From Fasciolopsis buskii (taxonomy: Eukaryota; Platyhelminthes; Trematoda; Plagiorchiida; Fasciolidae): a stretch of DNA of 64,000 nucleotides. The notes below the pieces were generated by a model. That model saw only the letters and a program-made list of their open reading frames with translations, had not been told where the DNA came from and made no database searches. Shown here one piece after another: positions 34,987-49,900 of the stretch. Positions within the stretch are counted from its first letter, which is position 1; each line of letters opens with the position of its first letter. The position numbers and the translations under genes are program-made. The DNA is taken from contig LUCM01005922.1 of the NCBI GenBank assembly GCA_008360955.1, positions 1 through 64,000 on the forward strand, given 5' to 3'.

Positions 34987-37900
34987 GGATGATGTTGATG
35001 AAGGCGCTGACGTCAACTATGTTCATGATGATGAGCATAATTTGGATGGTAATGACATTGATGATGAGGGTGATGATGACTGTCAATCAGTAAGTAGACA
35101 TGATCCTTAGCTGACTTCTTCTGGACTAGCTGGTCGTAAACCAATCATATGCTTATTTGACCTAAGCCATTGCGTAGTTCGTCACAAAATATTCTGTTGT
35201 GAATTCGTCCTGAAACCCAAAGGGACTGTGAAAAAAGCGTAAATAGATTATCACCGAGGAATAGATGATTGATCAAGTGATCAACGATTATCCCATAAAC
35301 TGACTCGAAAAACACTGACTCTTCACTACGAAAGGACACTTTGTCATTCAAGATGTACATCACTGTTATATACTCACCGCTTTGCGCTAACTTTGTTGCC
35401 AGCTGACGAATTTGATCTTGCTGTGAGAAGTGGGGGAAAACGAACGAATAGCTTTTATCTTTTGCGCATATTGTAGGAGCGGTAGTTGAAATTAATACGA
35501 ACCAAACTATGGGCTTGTTTCAATCAATGCACATAGTTTAAGACTGATAGAAACCCAGAAGAGAGACCCCGCAGTAAGAGGTAGATTTTACACGAATAAT
35601 AAAAGAACAGCTCTTGATTTCACTTTTACTCAATCATCCCAGCCAGTCCAATCAATTAGGCGAAATGCAACCGGGAATTTTTCACCAGTAATAGAACAAA
35701 TCCAGTTAGTGAGCGGATATCTTAACTGCACAAGGTGCAAGCATACATTTTAGGATCTTTCATTGGTAACTTTATTACTAAATCTATACGAGTAACCCTA
35801 AGGTGCACTTGTTTTCTTACAATTCGTCCTCGCTCAAAAAATTGGCTTCATGCGGTTTCGTGAAGAAAAACAGTTGAAAAGGAAGAAACTCCTGTTTTGG
35901 CCGATTTTTCTGCGGTTCCCAGAAAGACATTAGAGCTGTCAGATTTATTCTTATCCGTATTGTTGAAAGATCGAACTACGTTCGTAATCCCATGCTAGTT
36001 GACATTCTTCGGTTCGAGACATCTTTTCAGTCACGATTTGACATCGTTTAGGAGCTTTCGCAAAATGGCTCAGAGCATGTGCACAATGGGGCTCACTTTT
36101 GATCGGATTTGGTGTTTGTCATTTTCGTTTTGTGTCATGCGTCAGCATAGTTACTTTACAACCAACCACGGTTAGCTGTCACATCAGTCAACAAGAAAGT
36201 GACAGTGATTAAATTATGTTGAACCATCAAATAATTCCACACATGTGCCCACCTATTTTTGCAAAAGTTGCCAAATAAAAGTGTAAAGTGTGTAATGACC
36301 AGTCAAGCTGAATCCTTGGTGTGTGTGTGTTTATGTCTGTATGAATGGACTGACTTATTGCTTGCCCGTGTTATCGTGTGTATGTTTATGTGTATTTGCT
36401 TGCATGTGGAGTCGTGGACTTGCATTGCGTGTCCCTGTTTCGTTTTCTTGATTTCTTGTTGGTGTTGCTCTTCTCTATACTTTTGTCTTCACTGTTTTTG
36501 TCGTCGTTGTCGTTGCTGTTGTTCTCCAAGGCACAACGTAAAATTTATGCAACTGTATTTGCCGTCAATTAGGTTAATTTTTGCAAGTTAAAAATCTAAA
36601 TGCTAGCAAGTCCTTGAGGAATGAATTGCAAGGCCAAAGACCAAAATGTCGTAGTAGATTCCTGAAAAATCATTCAGATAATGAGAAAAAGTTAGCTAAT
36701 GGGATTCATTGTATCAGTCCAATTCAAATCCCACCGCAATACAATTGACCATACAAGGCTGAAGTTCACCAGTTCTCAAACAGTGTTATTGACACATCCA
36801 TTCACTGTGTCTGATTGCTTTGGAAAAATAACCTAATTAACCATTTATTCTTAGACTGTTTCTCGCTCGTAACCGAAGCAGGAAACATTACGTGGTAAAT
36901 AATGAGCCCACGATTTGTCCAACACACCTATTCACTCGGGCGCTAGGAGTGTAATCATTTCATCTCACATACAGAAATGTTGTTTAGCGGATTCAACGAA
37001 TGAGCAGTTAGTACGGAGGAGAGGTGAAAACAGAAGTGTGTAAATCAGGGACATTAGCATAGATGTGTATGTATGTGTGCGTAACGGACAGACGAATCAG
37101 TCACTAGGTGCAACCCAAGAACATCTCAAAATGATTGTCTGAACCCAGGATAACATGATCAGCCAATTCACTGCAATCAGATACAGATAGACTGAGTTAT
37201 CATAGTTGCAACTGCATAAAAAATAATTATTCCTTCACTTATTCGACCAACGTGTGAATCGTTCAAAGCTGATAAGATTGGACATGGTTTTACACACTCT
37301 CCTCATTCTTCATTGAATATGAAGAGGCAAACTAATGCACCGAGGCCACCACAACCTGAAGGGATCAGTTAAATAAGAGTTAAAAATTAGTTCGTCCCTT
37401 TACGCGTTCGTCTCTCATCCAGTCACGCAACTCACGTATCCGATTAATCGGACATGACCACTACTATTTATATTATGTCTTGTGGAACCAGGCCTATAGG
37501 CCAGAAATATGGAGCCACCATCCAACGCATACGTTCACTAACTCTGTAAACCATCCGCCACAACAGGCTCCTCTGTCAGAATCAAACAAAACTTGTTTGT
37601 TAGCAAAACTTCTTAGGCCAATAGCAATGTTCTTTTGCAAATAAAATAGTTCGGTGTTTTTCAAATACCTTCAGCAGTTCATGCTTGGTCCGCCTTTGGT
37701 TGATCCCACGGCACTCTTTCCTCAAGCCATGGTTGCTACCAACCCTCGGATAGTAACTTGTGGCATTATCCTTTGCCGCCCCAAAACGGCTTTCTTCCCA
37801 CACAAGGAAGTGACATTGTAGCGTCCGATTCGGTTCAATACTTGGCTAACTAAAATATTTACTGGTTCACGGTCATTCCTTTTAAATTCACGATATCATA

Positions 37901-40900
37901 CTTCACACCAAAAGCAATTTACATTGACGACCAATCATTAAGTACTCAGAAATACGTCTTCGTGTTGATGACTTATGTTCATTAAGTCCATGAACCACTG
38001 TGCACTGAATTGGATGAAGGTGTTAAGTAGCGCATCCCAACTGGTGGTTGTTGTACATGAGATTCACCATCTATAAACTGGTATCAAGACATGCTAGTAT
38101 CACCAGTGTTTGACCTCATACTCTGTCTGTTGTCGACAGTCGCATGCACTTTTGGGCCAATGGTGTTAATTTATTAATATCAATCTGGAATGATCAGAAT
38201 GCGATCGCCAGATCCGGATTGCGAGCCAAATGACCCTCATTTCCGCGAACAACACGTGAACTAGAGTGAAATGATAAACATTTGGGGATGTCGGAATATA
38301 CAAGTACACATTTAGAAGTGGGCTTAAACTCTGTGCGTCTTGATTGTGAAAGTACAGCCTGTCACTTGTGAAAATGCATTTCATGTCTAGATGGGCGCAG
38401 TTCTAACCGGAAATGTGAAACCTCTCAAAACACACTGGTCGTAATGTTATTTCAGCAGACAAAGCAAACGGCACTTAACGAGCTCTTACAAATTAGAATC
38501 ATGTTCAGTATACTCCGGCTTGCAAAGGACCTTGTCACTGACATTCGCTGTACTGCTATAGATTATTTATTGCCTCATCATCTAATGTGGATTCCGATAC
38601 TAGTTCGATAGTGAGTTTTTTGCTGCATTGCGCATACGACAAAGTTTACTAATTAGTGAAATTAAATAGAAAAATAACTCTCAAAATGAAGTGTAAAATG
38701 TCTGTCATATGCGATTTTATTTACCTCCTCATGGATATTTTTGAGCGCTTTGATCACCTGGTCCAGTTTGCGCTCTAATTCATCCATGCGACTGGTTTTA
38801 GATAAAATTGCCTGAATGTTTTCGGAGGCCGTTTGTTGAAATGTCTGGATGTTGGATGCCAGTTGAGCGTTCATCGAACCACCCTGAGACGCTAGAACTG
38901 TGGTCCTCACGCTCACCGATTTTGCTCTCTGGTTCTTTCGGCGGGAATGACCGTACAGCAAATAGCGCTGGTAGTCCCAAAATCGTAGACGCTCCCAGTG
39001 TTTCAACTGTCTTTCTCGTGATTCTTGGCCTTGGAATGATTTCTCTTTGATCCGAAATAAAGGCATGTGTGAATTGTTACGTTTAATGCGATTACAAATT
39101 AAGATGGAAGGGACAGGTCAGTAATAAGCACAATTCTGGATGAGGTAAAGTGAATGTCGATTTCTAAACATCGTAGATTTGAGCAGTACTGTTGAACTGG
39201 TGATAAGGCAGCACTGGTGCCAATTTTTACTCTTCTCACTTTAGTCCAGGACCGAAATCATCCCAAGGGAGGCATTTCAGAAACATTTTTGTTCACAGGA
39301 GCATATTGGATTACGTAGTAGTGTGAGCCGAAAAGGCTATGAATGTTTGTATTTGTAAGAACCGTGGTGTTTTCCTTCGAGAAAGCACTGGCCAGAAGTT
39401 TCGACTACCTCAGATCCAATCTCATGGCAGTTTTTGATCTTCTCGATTAAGTAAGGCTCAATTGAATCAGTGCTCGTCTTTTGCAATGGTCGTGGAAAAT
39501 TCAAACATAGTGAATAACAACAACGCAAACCGGATCAGCCGTGTTCATTTAATCAGTCGATTACAATTTAACAGAAAGGGGAGGCCATTGCAATCTAATT
39601 CACACTGACACAATGTTCGAGATATCGGAATCTGATGTGTCACTCGGCATCGTCAAGTTAATGTAAGGATGCGGGATTCGTTTCACAAAGGTCAAATTAA
39701 ATGAATGCTAGCCATTAATAAATTCCTACAATAGAATACTACGTTTGCTGTCTAATAGGGCAATGAGATCGTCACACATCAAAAACTGACTTTAGAAGCT
39801 AGGACAACATTTTTCGAGGTCCAGGAGTACTTTTGGTGGTTTGGAAATCAAGCACAAACTTTACGCCACTGTTAAAAATACAAAACCGCGGCTTCGGTTT
39901 ATGGTTGCACACTTCCCGCCAAGCAGCACGACTTACGGGCAAATGCCTTTTGGTCAACCTAGGACAGGCGATTACAAAACTCTTAAAATGTTGTACTCAT
40001 CCTAGTCGTTTTCAAAGAAAAACGAATTTTCGCAGTGCGAGACCAACAAGTGATTGTTTTATGTGCTGTCATTCTTTGTTACTTTTCTTCAGATGTATGA
40101 AATTCAACGTCTGATGAACCGTGACATGGGATATCTTCCGCACAAACTGTCAAACCAAGTGGGTTGACATTTTTCAACTGCTGGACTACTTGCTTCATCA
40201 TACGGATGAATTTTTTCCCATTCAGTACACCTTTTACCTCCAGCTCATCGTCGTCTAATCGCTACAATTTCAATCAGTAAAGATTGATGAATTTTCCGAA
40301 TTCTTTTCAAGTGGTGGAAAAAACACTTGCATAACTTCACTTAGACAACACACACCATACATCTCGAGAGAGATCTGACCGGTAGTCAAATTAACAAGCA
40401 TAACCTTTGGAGTTCCAGTGCGGACCAGTATGTACGCTGGCTTGCTGCCAACACGGGGAACGGTTCAATTTTTATCCTTATATCACAATCAGGATTAATG
40501 AAATACTAATTTTATGCTACCTCCTAATTAGGAATAAGGTCTTTTTCGCTGTTTTATTAGGGCAATATGAATAAAAACTGTCTTCCAATTTCGATGTGGT
40601 AGATTTTCTGTTTCCCTTCTAGGTTATTTCATTGTTTTTCCCGTTCGCTAGCATGCAAATGGTGACTTTGGACACGCTGAGACATACCTGTCCAAAGCTT
40701 CCCAACGTCTATAATTTATTTATGTTCCTTCACGCGCGGGTATCAAGAAACTTCATACTACCAGCTCATTACATCAGACAAGGCTTGATCAACATAGAAA
40801 ATCGATGCTGCATATCCAAATGCTTCGTTGCAAAGCAAAGCATTTTTCTATTTGACAATTCCTCAATCCAACCCTAACTAACGGAGAAACTCCTGAGTAT

Positions 40901-43900
40901 TAACGAAATACATTTGGATATAGTCGTGGTTAGAATATCCTAATAGGAGGACGGAAAAAGCGGCCTATCTAGTGCTTACGTGTGTAATTTGGCCTTACTC
41001 CTGACAACATTCAATCTAAGTTCAATAAATGTTCACACATCTTCGGGTCCATATCCATCAAGTACATATCATTTGACCTTGACAGCAAAGGTTACCCAAA
41101 AGCAAATGACCATTGTACCGTGTGTACTCAAATCTGGTAGGAAAAAACTGTAAATGTAGTTGAATTTGCTGACGAATTGATGGACCCAGCAACTAAGTCG
41201 AAGTCGTGAAACAGTGCTAAATAAGCCTTAATATGTATCACAACCGGTAACCACTACTTTATAAAATCTGTTTTCTGCGGCCGGTAACCAATTCGTAATA
41301 CTCTAGCTTTAAGATAATTTTCTTTATCATTGCGTTGTCATCCGTTCCATTCGCAGATGATAGGCGATTCCAATGTTATGCAAATGTAATATTGAATATG
41401 TACGGCAAAGTTTTGAACAAGTGAGCCGTTAAGTCACCAGAACAACCGTTTGTATGGGTTAACTACTTTTGCAGCAAGCATTTCAGTGATGATCCTCATT
41501 TCTAATCATGACTTTTGGAATGAATATTTTGCCTTCATGGACTCGGCTTTGCTACCTTAGAGAAACATTAAAATTCGTCCATTCGATGCCACTTTGGTTT
41601 GTTAACCAAGGGAAAAAGCAACAAACAACGTCAATCCGCGATCTCATTATGCTAAAGACAGAGGTTTCGTCAGTGCTTATTTTCATGAATTACATGAGTT
41701 CATTACTTCTCGTCCTCCTTATTCAACATTTTAAGGAGCCCAGTGTAAATGAGCATCTTTAACTCCATTTCCAAACGGACACAACTTATGAGATACAAAA
41801 CCGATCCCCGGTAAAAATAAACTTTCGAGTATTCCGATCCCCATCGTATGCCCCAAACTTATTATCTTTTGCGTCTCAGGATGTACCGATCCAACGAAAA
41901 CCGATGAATATAATCAGTCGCGTCAAGCACTCCGATGTTAGCTATGGAGATGGTTTCGACAATTTTTATGCACTGAAGTACCTACGCCAGTGCGGCACGA
42001 AGTCTTCTCTTAGATATTCTGTTAACTTTCTCATCTCTCGGTCTTCACTATTCAAACCTGAATGAAATATTTACAAGTACCCTTCTCGATTAGCTTAATA
42101 AATTTACACATCGATAAGTGTTACTTATATGCAGCACGTTGCATGTGTATCATTGTATGGCGAGGTATGCATAATGGGGATTCAACGCGATAACTGTCAA
42201 GTTAGTCCAGTTGTGACGGTAACAACTATATAAGTAGACCGGAAAATGAAGTTCTGTCAAGTTCCGAGATAGCTGCTCAACGGACAAATGTGTTGATTGT
42301 TCTAAGGCATTTTAGGTTAAAAGTAGTCCTTGTAATTTATGGTTGAATACATTACTGGCAAAGCTAGACTGAACGCCAGGGTGCAGAACCCACCAAACAA
42401 ACCAATGCGGTCATAGCTAGAGATGTCTTTTCCTACCAAACGAAAAACGGACAAAACGGTACATACTGAATGGATGCACGTGGCGACTTTTATGTCCTCG
42501 ACATTTGCGAATGGCGTATTTGATCAAAAGATAAAGATGCCAAATGAAAATCAGCGGTGGTGGAAGCGGGGATCGTTCGACGAATTCGCAGATCACTTGA
42601 TATCGTTGCAAAGACCAATGCCCTGTGGAGGCTGACTCGATTCGCACATATGTAGATCTGGAAGAGTAGAGGAGAATGATTAAAAGGATGCCACCAATTG
42701 ATCAGCAATGCTAAGCAAGCGATAAAACCGGGAGCTACTCAGAAACACCCAGTAGTTTAGATTAGTGTGAACTACAATGAACACAAGTAGAAATTTCGTG
42801 TGCCGAAATTTAACTTTCCGTTCAACTTACGCGAACATAGCAATCAACAGATTGAGCAATAAGACCTGAGTTAGGATGACAAATACCCCCAGGAGCATCG
42901 GAGAGAACCAAGTGGCCATGGAATCTCGACAGTTCACCCCGTACTCTTTGCAAGATTCACGTTCCTCTGTTAGACAAGAAAAATGTCGGTGAAAAACGGT
43001 ACTTGTAAATTCTTATTGTTCGATAACAGCGCAGTCAAATAGTTGGTATGTTTTCAACTTATATGTCATCAAGGATAGCCTGGTTCAGAAGTGATTTTCA
43101 GATGAACGAAAATGGGATATAACACTTCACATGATGCACCACTACTTCGATAAATTACCAACCAAAGTCGGTTCTGGTAATGTTAATCTTATCATCAGAG
43201 TAGATGCAGCTTGCCAAAGGTATTCGAAAGGCTTTCGGTATGATTTCTATTTAGTATATCGTAAGGCTTATCCAGTACTCATGCTTACGTTATGGCTGCA
43301 GGTAGCAATGATTACACAGGACAGTAAAATCCATAAGAAAATCTTGGTGGAATTAGCCACGAGGGTTAGTGGTTCACAACATCATACGGACTAAAGAGGA
43401 CACATTCATCAAGTGAATTTCCAGGGCAGAATGAGGAGTGTAAAAAAGGTTTGCACTAGCAAGATTTATGAGAGATAACATCGGTCCCTCAAGTGACTGC
43501 TCATTAATTAGACTGTTTGTTTAGGACTCATAAGTCACCGGGACTTGACTGAACGTAGTTGTTCCCGTTATGATTGGATTCTGTAGCATCGCAGATAAAC
43601 GTCCACCTGCTGTTCGGACGCATTTGGGTTAGAAGCGGGGCGAAAAAGTTAACGAAAGTCAGTCCCATCTCGGTGAGTTTCAGCTTGCACATGTTTTGTC
43701 CTGAGCCAATCCACGGACATAACATGGGCACAATCTGGTAGTCATTTTATGTATTCTTCAATTCCGGTTTCTTCGACGGTGAAACATTGCGCCCAGTTCT
43801 TTTGTAACATTACCTTCGTAACCATTTTATCGGTTGTCTCTCCACCTAGCAACAATTTTACTCCGGTTGTCACACTGTGTTGGACCGATAAATTGTTACC

Positions 43901-46900
43901 GAAAGTCACTATCAATTGCCTTGAAAGAAAAAAATTCGTCTGAAGCTGAAGAATCGTGGTCTCACAGGCCCTCGTTTGTGCTATGGGACAAGAAATATGT
44001 CCGTCCCGTCCAGTTTGACTTATGAAACTGGCATCACATAGAAGATCCATCGCCCCCTGTTTACGACTTTCACACGCAGAAAGTCGAAAAGCTTTTATCC
44101 CACAAACAACTGAGATGTGTCAGGTGGAGCGGAAAATATATGCAGTCACGTAGATTTGTGTTTTTCAAATATCGTGTTGCAAGATATTTGTCAAGATCAA
44201 TTTAGCATGTTTACTGTCATCACACCATCCATAAGTTGACAGTTTTGCCGTCGAAGCTGAGTTACATACCCTAAGTGCAAAGGAACAGTTATTTTCCATA
44301 GTCCTCGCAGAAAACTGGTATTGTTTGCTTGCAAGTAGGACATCAACGAATTCTTTGAGTGGAAAGTGAATCACTGTCAAATGACATAATACACGACAAT
44401 ATATTCACCAGGAAACATACAAACTCAAGCAGGTCCTAAAGAACTTCTTTCTCAAACGTGCTGCGTCCGAGCATTGAATCTCGACACTTTCGGGAGCCTA
44501 ATCTTCCCGTATATTCGGGAAATCATGCATCGGAGAGCGTTGTCAACCGTTGGGTGTAAACTAAGTTCAAGTAACTGTGAAACCACTGTTTTCAGTTTAC
44601 CTGTTCTGATGGCAGTTGTTTTTTGGATGCTTGGTTGAGTCAAATTCATTAAAGCTTAGAAATAACATGGCTTTTTCTTTCAATATTCCTTGAATTTTCG
44701 ATAAGAAGTTTTATTTAACACGAACCTACACAGAACCTCTTACTCGACCCAATGAAGAAAATCCAACTCAGAAGAAGAGCAAACTGGGTTTCTAAGACAA
44801 CTCATGAATTGCGTCAACAAACCGAGTCAAGGGAAAAAACTGAATAACCGCACATTACGCCAATTATATTCGCGGCACGTTATCTACATGTTATCTTGCT
44901 CGCTGCACGACGGAACATATTGAACAATTTTGAAGAATGACACTAAACTGCGTGAGTAGTTTGGAGCAAATCAAAAAATGAAATACTATTTAATAAATAG
45001 TTGAAGTTTCTTTTCTGTATTTATTCTTGCCAGAACCTCATAGAAACACCGTTTTATAGATCGCAAGGGTTTGGCTATGATATCACTTTAGTGGGAAAGC
45101 GCCAAAGATTAAGAATAGTCCATGTATCAAGTCGTGCATCATTAGTCATAAAATCTGACGCCTTTAGAATGCTCCTGACATACGGATGGACAATCAACTG
45201 CAAACTGTACCGAGTGGAACAGACATCCGGAAAAGTACCAACCACATCGGGGATTACAGAATGGGTGGAGAAATGTTTTTCCAGAAATACTCTGTCACTA
45301 AAAAGGTTGTTTCTGATTTATGCTAAAGCTGCCGAGAACTTTCACCCGTCGGATTGGGGACCACTCTCTCCCACAAACACATGACCATATCAGTGTTTCA
45401 ATGTGGACTGTTTATTTGTGCATGATATATGAAATCAAACGGACTAGCCAATTTATGTGACAAGAAGGTCTGTTTGCAAGTAGTCCTGATTAATTTTGAC
45501 GTGGTTTGTAAACAATTCCGAAAGAAGGTAAAAAGATATTTTTTAACAATAAAGCACTTTTACTCTTAAGATCGATCAAGGTAAATATGAGCAAACGAGC
45601 GTTTTGCTTTAAACAATGGATTCGTTAGTCATTAATCAACCGTTTTTGGTCGGTTTATTTCGACATTTTCCTCGGAATTTTCGATGATAAAGTTCCTGGC
45701 TGGATTTTGTTGTGATATTCGATCTACTACAGATGGTATACTGTTTGCATCAACAAAATCAGTTTTTGGTGTGAAATAAGTGTCACACGTGAAAATGTCC
45801 TTGGATTCGCCAGTTAGCAGTGCCTATGAATTCTTTGGTTAAATGCATAATTAAGCAATGTGAAAACCAGTATTATGGTCGGCAAGCAGACAAGTCTTTA
45901 ACAGCGACAACAGAAAACCTACGAGAACTAGTTCATTTAAAACACTAGGCACTTGACAGTTCTCTCTTCGGGTTTCGGTGAGAAAATTCTAATCACATAA
46001 TACATTTTCAGTCTATTAATGACCTAGATTTTTTAATTCATGTCTTTCATGAAGTTTTCATGAAAGTGTACGGTCTTACGGATATGAAAATCGAGGAAAA
46101 ATAGAGGTTGTACCCTCCTGATTGCTTCACCAAGTTAAGAGTGTGTCGAATCTACACACTTTGTCATATATTCGCCGTAAATATCGTAAAGCTTTGTCCG
46201 TAGTAAATTCAAAATTGCGAGCGCTTCGGCAATCATTCGCCATAAAGTTTACTAATCAGGCAAGGTAATTGAAAGGTAGAGAAATAGCCGATAATGCCGT
46301 GATCTTACTCTAAAGCATTTGCAGTAAATCCTTTCGATTGGAGTGAGGTACATCGAATGAATACGTGTTGTAAATTCTTTTCAAAATGAATAAATAATAC
46401 AGCGAATGTATGGAAATCCGATATACAAAAGTGTCCTCTTACCGCCGTTCCCCACAAGGTCGTCTAGATTATATTCACCGACAATTTGAAAGTAGGCCAT
46501 TTGTAGCGCATCAAACAGAGTGCGCAAGTTGACTAGAGCAAACGGACTGGCTGTGTTTTTAAATGCAACAATCCATTGGAGAATGGAAAAGCTGACCAGA
46601 GATACAATAAACAGGGCCAGAAACGGTAACAGATCCTTGACCAGCTGTACAGAATTAGAAAAAAAAATAAAATGAAATAATTAAAATTATCTGACTCGCC
46701 TCTTATCTCAGTAAGGAGGTTGAAGAAAGGTGAAAGAACTTATTGGATGCTTAGATTCAAATCCTTAGTTGTCCAGCTAAATAACATATGTTGCATTATT
46801 TCTGACTAGTTTTATTTACCGGCCGAAAACTTAACGTTATCCAGTTCAGAGGTGACCATTGCGAAAATTATGATAATGGAAAGCCACGCAAGTAGTGTGA

Positions 46901-49900
46901 CAGCATACGGAATGCCTATTGGAAAGCAATTAGTAGTATCATTTAGGTATTTGCGCTTGTCTGGGAGGTGGATTATGTAAACTTGAAACACGAAACCGAT
47001 CACTTCGTCGGTGACCCACTTCATAGCTTTTTTACGTTATCCTCCTTAATCTCGTACCGCAAACTCTAAACAGTCTGAAGTTATGTTTAAATGTCATCAA
47101 AAACATCTACGCAATGGATGCTAGTTTCTTTTTCATATTTCATTTCTTATACAGTAAATAAATGCGGTGAATCGCTTTCGGGACGACAGCCGCAACCAGC
47201 TGAAGACGCATATGTGAAAACCGACCGGAGGTAGACAGTTTCTAAGCCGTGATCTCCAAGCTGTAGCATGACGATGCTGAATGCTCGACCGCTGACTACT
47301 TGGTTATGAGGACGTTATTTCCAGATTTTCAATGTTTACTTAGCAACACCTCCGATCCTAAGAAACAGTGAAAAATGTGCATTAGTGAGTAGTGATTTTG
47401 TGCTTTCAGGCTGGAAATTTGCTCATCCGTGGCAAAATTGGTTGGATCTCGAATTCTGTTGGTTATCCGCAGTGAAACCATCTAACGAGCGGCCCCTGGC
47501 CGTGATGACCAGTGATCAGTTCGACAAATCTCCAGGTTCTCGATCGGACTGCGTAATGGCTGATGCGTTATGGGCATGTGCACCTGTCCCGGATTCACTC
47601 CCCAGTTCAGGGACAGCGGATATGCTTCTTCGCTGATTTCTAACACGAATGAAACGGCTGTATATAATGCCCGTGGTTTCTTGTTAGTGAGCACTGAGAC
47701 CACGTGACCGGAAATTGCGTAAAACATTCAAATCGACACTTTCAGGGATATAGTACTTGGAAGAGTACAAAATAGTCCCCGATCAAAGACGACTAATTTC
47801 GCGGTTGTTGTTCATTAAGCAAGCCTGCTGAATAATATTGTGCCCAATCATTCTTATATTTCTACATTTTGTATATGCATACCGTTCATATTTTATTTCA
47901 TTTAATTCCATCCTGCTCGCGCTCATAAGACTAGTTTTAACTGACATCATAAGAACCATTAGTGAACTGCAAATGTAACGCTCTTCGATGAAAGGCATCC
48001 ACGCGTACTTCTTTGCCTCAAGTAAGAAGTCAGTGACAAATGTACATATGATTAAACCATATCACTTCTATAGAATCAATATATATATATATATATATAC
48101 TGTCAGTAGTGTGTGCAAAGAATCTTAAGTAAGACGAACTAGCTCCAATTATAAGTACCGGAGAAAGTTCAAAATATACGTGTAGCTAGTTTTCATTTAG
48201 AATCTGACTCGCAGATGACTGTTCCAAATTTCGAAGTGAAACGCATTTTTAAATAACAGGAGACATGTGTAAATCATAGAGCAGGAGAATGGCTTTTCCC
48301 CATAGAGGTAACTATTAACAACCTACCATAGTCTGAACCATCATGACCAGTGGCCCGATATTCATATCAGCTGTGAAGGCTTCCAGGAGGCGATAGAAGA
48401 ACAGAAAAAGTGATAAGCCATAGAATACGTCCGCCATTCGCAGCAAAGTTTCTTGAACGGTATTCACTGGGTCGATTGGCATAGCATTAAATCGACCGCC
48501 AGTCTCAGCGACAAGCATCAAATGCAAAGCAGTTCCGAGGACGTACAGAAAGATGGCGACAAGTTCCAAAGCCTTCCAAATTCGTTTTGTATAGGCGCGA
48601 AAAGACAGTCCTGACATTATTCCCTAGAAAAAAAGATTTACAAGGCGAATGTAGATTTCCCATTGCCAAGGTATGAACGATGACACTAGTTCGAAAACTG
48701 CTGATTATTCTGGGGGAATGTGCGAAACAAGTGAGGAATTTATCACACTACAGTGTAGGCTTTTCGATAAACGTAATCAGTTCATCATAACGTACTCCAT
48801 TTTAAAAGCAAAATGCTTTCTGATTAAATATTTGAATAGACAAGCCTAAATCGTCGGATGCATAATGTATCTAACACCATCTCTCTGCACCACTGTGCTT
48901 GCCTACTGCATTCTGTGTGATCGGTTTATAGTCAGCTACTATTAAACAGTAAAAATTGAGGTAGGATTAAAGTGAATAATGACTCAAATGACAAGTAAAT
49001 AACTGTAGGGCGAAAAGAAGTGTTCCAACGGACATGATTGAGGCAAACTAACGACCCATTCATGGTATCTGCAAATTTTGGATTTAACTTTAAAGATGGC
49101 CGAGACGGCAAATCTGAGCAATCTTGCGTATGTTGAGCTGAACACGTGGTTAAACAAACTGTTTGGGGTCACGCGGTGCTTTTGCTCAAATAAATATTGC
49201 ATATTCCATGGCCTGATTTCTTGACTGGAATAATTTCGCCTCTTTAAACAGGCTGTTTCTTGTTTTCGTGGCCAAACCAAATATGTCCAACTACTCGGTA
49301 AGGCAACTTCCTTTGTGCTATGCCTATGCAGACTGTCTAGTTTCCACATGTGAATTTATGGACAGTCTGAATTCGCACATGAAGGCCGCAGCTTGTCCAC
49401 CGGCGGCCTTGGTCTCCGTGTGTTTTGAACAGAATTTATGGATCAGCCTCGTAAAAGCCCCGTTTAATAGCTCATCGCAGGCGCTTGCTAATTAGTCAAC
49501 TAAAGCTAACATTTTCAAAAGGTAATTCTAAGGTGATCCCAATTTTGTCCCGGCCTTTCGGTGTTGGATGGCAATTTTTCAACTGAGTGCTTCTGAGTTA
49601 ACTTGGTTGAAATTCCTTTTGGTATGTGTATTTTACGCTAATTTTCCACAGCTTTTATCCGGTGTCTTCTGTGCTAATTTTACAATCCCTGTGAAAAAGT
49701 GTTCAAGAAAGCTCGAGTTAGTACTTCACGCGGAGATACCTGTGAAATGCGGCTAACGTCCAGATCACGTTTTTTATGAGCAAAACTCGTGTCAGTTTTA
49801 TCTGATCAGGAAGAACTATCTGTATCACACGCATGTGATCAGTTAGATAAGCCCTATTAGGAGAGAACGACTTAAGGAGTGCACAAAAAATCTATGCAGT

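Noticed and set aside
34761..35093. Aspartate-rich 110-codon open frame
   Set aside because: It is a direct translation of GAT/GAC and TTA simple repeats; the opposite strand is open for the same reason.
46820..46915. Segment as an in-frame extra TRPM transmembrane exon
   Set aside because: The flanking S4 and S5 exons join in phase 0, in which this segment has a stop; the standard TRPM core needs no extra helix here.
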